Shown here piece by piece: positions 63,142-64,000 of a DNA stretch of 64,000 nucleotides (position 1 is its first letter; every line of letters starts with the position of its first letter). The stretch is taken from NCBI GenBank assembly GCA_963839175.1, contig CAWIUB010000052.1, forward strand, positions 62,001-126,000, read 5' to 3'. The stretch comes from CAWIUB01 sp963839175 (GTDB lineage Bacteria; Actinomycetota; Actinomycetes; Mycobacteriales; Jatrophihabitantaceae). The position numbers and the translations under genes were made by a program. Below the pieces are notes generated by a model. The model was not told the origin of the DNA and searched no databases. It worked only from the letters and a program-made list of their open reading frames with translations.

Positions 63142-64000
63142 ATGACCGTCAAGTCACAGATCAGTCCGCCCACCAACGTCTCCGCAGCGCCGCCCGCACT
63201 GAGCCCTCGGCGGTGGGTGGCTCCGGTGGCGGTTCTCGCGCTCGGCTCGTTCGCGATGGGCACCGACTCCTTCGTGCTGGCCGGCATCTTGCCGCAGCTC
63301 GCTGGGGGCCTGCATGTGTCTCAGAGCGCCGCTGGGCAGGTCGTCACGACCTTCGCGCTGACCTACGCCCTAGCTGCGCCGGTGCTGGCCGCGCTGACCA
63401 GCCGGCTGCCCCGCAAACCTCTCATGGCCGTGGCTCTGGCGATGTTCGTGGCCGCGAACCTTGCCTCGGCCGCGGCGCCAACTCTCATGGTGCTGCTCCT
63501 GGTCCGGGTCGCGGCTGGGCTCGGTGCGGCGCTGTACACCCCGAACGCGTCCGCCGCGGCAGTGGCGCTGGCCGGCCCGGCCCGCCGCGGTCAGGCGCTG
63601 TCGATCATCCTGGGCGGGCTCACCGTGGGCACCGTGTTCGGGGTGCCCGCCGGCACCGCGATCGGCCAGCACATCGGCTGGCAAGCCAGCGTGATCTTCG
63701 TCGCCGTCGTCGGGACGGTGGCCCTGCTCGGGCTGCTCGCCACCCTGCCAGCCCTGGCAGCACTGCCGCGGGTGCCAATGACCGAGCGCTTCGGGCTGCT
63801 AGTCAATCGGCGGGTGTTGGCGATCGTCGCGGTCATGACGCTAGCCAGCGCGGCCAGCATCATCGTCTACACCTATATCGCGCATATCCTGCGCGCCACC
63901 GCCAACATCACCGGCACCGCGCTGGCCGTCGCACTGCTGGCCTGGGGAATCGGCGGCACCGTCGGCGCGTTCGGCAGCGGCTGGCTTACCGACCGCTACG
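63142..64000 (+). CDS. DHA1-family MFS transporter, 5' part (runs off window)
   Basis: 286 residues from ATG 63142 without a stop. After RRWVAPVAVLALGSFAMGTD the first eight or so membrane helices are visible. GQVVTTFALTYALAAPVLAA with TSRLPRKPLMAVALA is the A-motif region, and GLGAALYTPNASAAAVAL the C-motif region. It resembles AraJ/CmlR-like drug or sugar efflux pumps. The end is outside the window. Confidence 0.85.
   Translation, partial: MTVKSQISPPTNVSAAPPALSPRRWVAPVAVLALGSFAMGTDSFVLAGILPQLAGGLHVSQSAAGQVVTTFALTYALAAPVLAALTSRLPRKPLMAVALAMFVAANLASAAAPTLMVLLLVRVAAGLGAALYTPNASAAAVALAGPARRGQALSIILGGLTVGTVFGVPAGTAIGQHIGWQASVIFVAVVGTVALLGLLATLPALAALPRVPMTERFGLLVNRRVLAIVAVMTLASAASIIVYTYIAHILRATANITGTALAVALLAWGIGGTVGAFGSGWLTDRY

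Overview
The window is high-GC DNA with the coding style of an Actinomycetota chromosome: GTG starts, 4-nt stop/start overlaps, a WhiB regulator, an F420-type LLM oxidoreductase, LAL/LuxR regulators and ECF41 sigma factors. The order lpdA, GGCT-like gene, M20 amidohydrolase, purine nucleoside phosphorylase, phosphosugar mutase, upp resembles the mycobacterial lpdA-deoD-pmmB-upp neighbourhood (from memory). A lineage near Frankiales or Jatrophihabitans is a guess. No rRNA, tRNA, CRISPR array or IS transposase was seen.

1-27.3 kb is mostly core metabolism. It opens with an acyl-CoA dehydrogenase divergent from a MerR (LiuR-like) regulator and an acyl-CoA carboxylase biotin subunit, with a palindrome between them: a branched-chain acyl-CoA degradation locus. 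Next come lpdA, GGCT, M20 amidohydrolase, a methylmalonyl-CoA mutase operon (mutA-mutB-meaB) continuing into a Ser/Pro-rich anchored protein and a LOG-like protein, then nucleoside salvage (PNP, phosphosugar mutase, upp, deoC). A tandem ALDH pair looks like a split ALDH16. Tartronate semialdehyde reductase with glycerate kinase, a TrpB2-type synthase, a frameshifted P-loop kinase and a toxin-antitoxin-like pair follow.

27.6-40.9 kb holds a MacB-like ABC exporter, a CsoR-type repressor divergent from a His-tailed permease, an arginine-catabolic operon (ddaH-rocD-lrp), an SDR, a haloperoxidase remnant, a quinone oxidoreductase/XRE pair and an LLM oxidoreductase.

40.7-56.3 kb is the most unusual part. 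Two closely similar 2.8-kb LAL-type LuxR regulator genes in direct orientation bracket whiB, a DHA2 efflux pump, a hemerythrin protein, a 35-aa ORF, a GT87-like protein and a GT87-PAP2 fusion. A 36-bp element followed at constant distance by a -10-like hexamer occurs three times: before a small-protein pair left of LAL1, before whiB, and after LAL2 before a 32-aa ORF and a cluster of intact and broken redox/hydrolase genes. This suggests one LAL-controlled regulon with a duplicated regulator.

56.3-64 kb holds an amidohydrolase, two neighbouring epimerase-ECF41 sigma modules, each epimerase preceded by an exact match to the published ECF41 promoter pattern (TGTCAC[A/G]-N16-CGTC), and an HTH regulator divergent from a truncated MFS transporter. 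Single-base frameshifts in the carboxylase and kinase genes may be sequence errors or real mutations.
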